From: Branchiostoma floridae
Taxonomy: Eukaryota > Chordata > Leptocardii > Amphioxiformes > Branchiostomatidae
NCBI RefSeq assembly: GCF_000003815.2
Contig: NC_049997.1
Location: 11,958,459-12,022,458, forward strand
Reading direction: 5' to 3'
DNA: 64,000 bases
The notes under the pieces are model-generated. The model was not told the DNA's origin. It worked only from the letters and a program-made list of their open reading frames with translations, and did not search any database. Every line of letters starts with the position of its first letter. Position 1 is the stretch's first letter. Positions 61,401 to 64,000 of the stretch are shown here, in pieces. The translations under genes and the position numbers were made by a program.

Positions 61401-62150
61401 CAAATCAACCAAGAAAGATGGCAATCTTACAACAAAAACTTGAAAAGACAAGCTCTAGTAAATTATCGATTTGGCTCATTCTCTCGAATATTGTCATAGC
61501 TAACATTTTCTTTAGTCGTGACTTCGTTCTGACATGTATTTTTGTAGCATATCTGTATCAAGTCTTGTGACCTGATTTCTCCAGGAATTCATGTTCCCAT
61601 GAATACCAAAGGATGTAGTAAAATATGGTATTCCCTATGAGACTACAACACAAGGCGCGACCCCGACATTCCGGCGGTTTGGAAGTTTGTCAACTCGGCT
61701 TGGAGAAATTCTGTCAAACGCCTTTTGTACACTCTCGCGATGGACTCCGATACCCAGAAAATGACTGACACACGAAGATTCCAGGAAGAAACAAAAGAAT
61801 GTGAGAAATGTGAGCGAAAGCTCGTTCCTTGTCCCTCTTTCTGTCAGGCGCAGACGACCACCGTGTGGATCTTTTCCCGCCCCCCGCGGAGCGTTCCCGC
61901 CCAAACTGCCCGCCCTCTTCCGCTATCCAACAGGCCCACATTCGACACAGCAGCCTGCAAGCCAGTGGCCACGAAATTGCACATATTTCTTCAGATTAAA
62001 CACCATTCCAGTTCCATTTTGTTGTGTCTATCTGTCTATAACGGTGGTTAGTTTCAGCAAAATGACTTCCACGTACATGCACTTGAAGCTAACACCTCGG
62101 CTCTACTAATATTTATCTGTTGCTAATTTCCACAACACTTGGTGATGATT
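58480..62150. other. Far upstream flank of cyclin D, no supported gene
   Basis: GC-richer patches at 59340-59880 (with GACCAATCAG and GGGCGGGGC) and 60820-60990, plus the E2F-like pair at 61872-61901. A 141-codon minus frame at 58803-59228 is AT-rich and matches nothing known. Confidence 0.4.
61872..61901 (+). promoter_or_regulatory. Pair of E2F-like sites
   Basis: TTTTCCCGCC (61872-61881) and TTCCCGCC (61894-61901) fit the E2F consensus within a CpG-rich block. They might belong to an unseen promoter or a distal cyclin D element. Confidence 0.3.
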
Positions 62151-62152
62151 AG

Positions 62153-62319
62153 TACTCTCCAAGCAGAGGTTCGGCTCCGGCTGTTTTTGCATGTTATTAG
62201 ACGATTTTGTCAGGCTTTCTATTTTGTATAGCTTTCTTCATGTCCAATAGAAAGCCCGACAAAAACGCATAAAAAGACGTCAAAAAACAGCCGAAGCCGA
62301 ACCTCTACCTCGAGAGTAG
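62153..62319. mobile_element. Hairpin element, subfamily A (most complete copy)
   Basis: Almost the whole unit is an inverted repeat: CTCTCCAAGCAGAGGTTCGG then CTCCGGCTGTTTTT on the left, and AAAACAGCCGAAGCCGAACC then TCTACCTCGAGAG on the right. The inner arms TTGTCAGGCTTTCT and AGAAAGCCCGACAA also pair. Foldback structure, no coding capacity. Confidence 0.85.
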
Positions 62320-62879
62320 ATGATAATTCGCTCATCAAATGTATTATGTAACGTTACTTCTAGGATGTTATAATCTTTACACGAGGTTGAAGACTTCCTT
62401 AGATAGACCAAGTTAAAATATAAACAGAAAAATAAAAGAAAACATTGCAGAGAATCTTAGGGAAATGACTTTGGAAAAGTTGACCTTTACGAGCCAAACT
62501 TGTCTGAGGCAACCACACCTTAGGGCTGAACCATTTTTCTTCTGGGGGAAGAATTACGCCCATACCATTATCATTTGAAGGTCCTCGCTTTCATAAACCA
62601 TAAGTAGTAGTTCAATGATATACATAATGTTAACTTGATAACAATAAAGGTTTTAATTGTTTCATGCATGGTATATATAGATATAGTTTTTGCTATCTTC
62701 CCTATTTGAAGCGTGGAGCATTCAAAACTACAGCACTTCCTGCAAGAATCTTCATGACAGGAATCTACAAGAGTGAGTGATGCATTTACATTTCTCTGCA
62801 CACTCAGATTGAATTCATTTTGATTTTCTTCAACTCTACATGTGTTTGTGGCTGCGATTGTCATGCAAAGGTTGGCCTT

Positions 62880-63141
62880 CAAAGCCACAGAAAAACGTTG
62901 TCAATCGCCATAATGCCTTGCAGAGCGCTACCATCATCTGTGAAGATTGAAGGAATCTGGATGCCTACATCTGCTTGAAGTTGACCATGAATAACCCATC
63001 TGTTGTAGTCAGCAGGACCTTGACACATATTTGGCAAGGTTCCCGTCTGGCGCCCACAGGGAAGGAAGCTAGCACCTCCAGGAAGGTGGTATCTCCTCAC
63101 ATCTCTGGTGGGCCAATAACTCTACCCTGTGACCCTCTGAT
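62880..63141 (-). pseudogene. Possible exon fragment, MAM-like tail (weak)
   Basis: A minus-strand frame after a TAG near 63140 reads SYWPTRDVRRYHLPGGASF, then CGRQTGTLPNMCQGPADYN and ends IMAIDNVFLWL. The last segment (GSALQGIMAIDNV) resembles the strand near the end of MAM domains (GDIAIDDI-like). No clear splice sites and no neighbouring exons, so it may be a relic or chance. Confidence 0.25.
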
Positions 63142-63266
63142 ATCCTAATACTGATACATGACCTTCAGGCTTCCAGACTGGTCCATGTCTTAGGGAGGAG
63201 GGGGTGGGAGGGACATTGAAAACTTTTCCATAAAATAATTTTTAATAATTTTTTTCTTTACTCTAC

Positions 63267-63378
63267 CAAGGAGCTTTTATCAGTAAACAATAAAGCGCTG
63301 CGGGATTTAACGGGGCGAAACAAAGGCGCACAGCTGGCGGGTAACTCGGTACTCTCTCCTACTGATAAAAGCTCCTTG
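63267..63378. mobile_element. 112-bp miniature transposon with perfect 19-bp inverted repeats
   Basis: CAAGGAGCTTTTATCAGTA (63267-63285) and its exact complement (63360-63378) bound a short GC-rich centre. The direct repeat ACTCTAC flanks both sides (63260-63266, 63379-63385), a 7-base target duplication. No coding capacity. Confidence 0.9.
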
Positions 63379-63389
63379 ACTCTACTAAT

Positions 63390-64000
63390 AGCATAGTTGC
63401 CATATTCGATGATGGGTTCAAGAATTCATGAATTCGTCTTTCAGAAGGGACGTAAAATGGGGGTTCCGTTTTCGAGGTGCCTTGACCACGTAAAACGGTA
63501 AATCAGCCTCATTACTTAAAAAATTTGGGTACCTACTTTTTGCAAATAATACACCAGATTCATTGTAATAACTATCTAAAGTTTAGAATAAAGAAGAAAA
63601 TTGCAGAGGGTGTGTATGCATTGGCCTATGCTATTGTATTTGGACATTACAGCATATGAAGAACTTTGATTGTGCCCCACCCTGTCTAGATCTAGGATCA
63701 TGGAATAAAGCTTTAAAAAGAAGTGATTATGTTTCCCCCCGAGAGGTGTCCTATTGTGTCCTGCCCAGGTGATCTGATTAGCGTTTCATTTCCTGTTTGT
63801 CCTGTATCTCTTCTCCTCAACCAAGCAGGTTAAAGAGGCTTGCTTTTACCAATCAAAATGCTCCTAGCAACATTGTCATGTACACCAAAGGATAGCATTT
63901 TTTGCATTTTTTTCAGCTCCTTAGTTCCCCAAGAAGGCTTCAAACCTCCTTGGTAAACCTGAAACTTCTTGTTGTACTTGTCAGGTACCATAGATTGTCT
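63390..64000. other. Right flank, no supported gene
   Basis: AT-rich. A pyrimidine tract and CAG at about 63916 precede a hairpin-like AAGGCTTCAAACCTCCTTGG, the latter resembling repeat phrases elsewhere in the window. No domain seen. Confidence 0.4.

Noticed and set aside
1-64000. CRISPR arrays, operons, bacterial-type signals
   Set aside because: None seen; the direct repeats are microsatellites or transposon ends, and gene structure is eukaryotic.

Overview
Eukaryotic genomic DNA with GT-AG introns, long gene-free spacers, microsatellites, many small inverted-repeat transposons and one assembly gap (41554-41932). A five-exon cyclin D gene of vertebrate layout, a CARD plus AIG1 GTPase gene and dense short mobile elements suggest an invertebrate chordate, most likely a lancelet (Branchiostoma). 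The organism call is inference.

Layout. (1) 1-1196, minus strand: the 5' part of a gene running off the left edge. It is open for 398 codons and encodes an N-terminal CARD, a charged linker and the start of an AIG1/GIMAP-type GTPase, with TATA and CCAAT boxes upstream. (2) About 3.5-13.5 kb: repeat-rich. Three copies of a roughly 0.6 kb repeat surround a near full-length Tx1/L1-like non-LTR retrotransposon (about 6303-12190, minus). Its ORF2 (endonuclease, reverse transcriptase, C-terminal zinc finger) is intact. Its ORF1 (three CCHC knuckles) has one frame slip at an A7 run, and the two ORFs meet at a TAATG stop-start overlap. (3) About 13.5-44 kb: no gene I can support; it holds microsatellites, inverted-repeat elements, tRNA-like SINE pieces and possible regulatory clusters. 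(4) 44-57.7 kb, minus strand: the complete cyclin D gene, five coding exons, 289 aa, with a roughly 2 kb 3' UTR ending at an AATAAA near 44025. Intron 3 carries a 1.19 kb DNA transposon with TTA target-site duplications; intron 4 carries a small inverted-repeat element. (5) 57.7-64 kb: upstream flank of cyclin D, with GC-rich stretches, E2F-like sites, a large hairpin element and a tiny transposon with 19-bp inverted repeats.

The two cellular genes are both on the minus strand. One concerns G1 cell-cycle entry (CDK4/6-Rb) and the other probably immunity or cell death; nothing in the sequence ties them functionally. The most notable items are the CARD-AIG1 gene at the edge, the retrotransposon with its two unusual translation junctions, and a set of miniature elements that share termini but differ inside.
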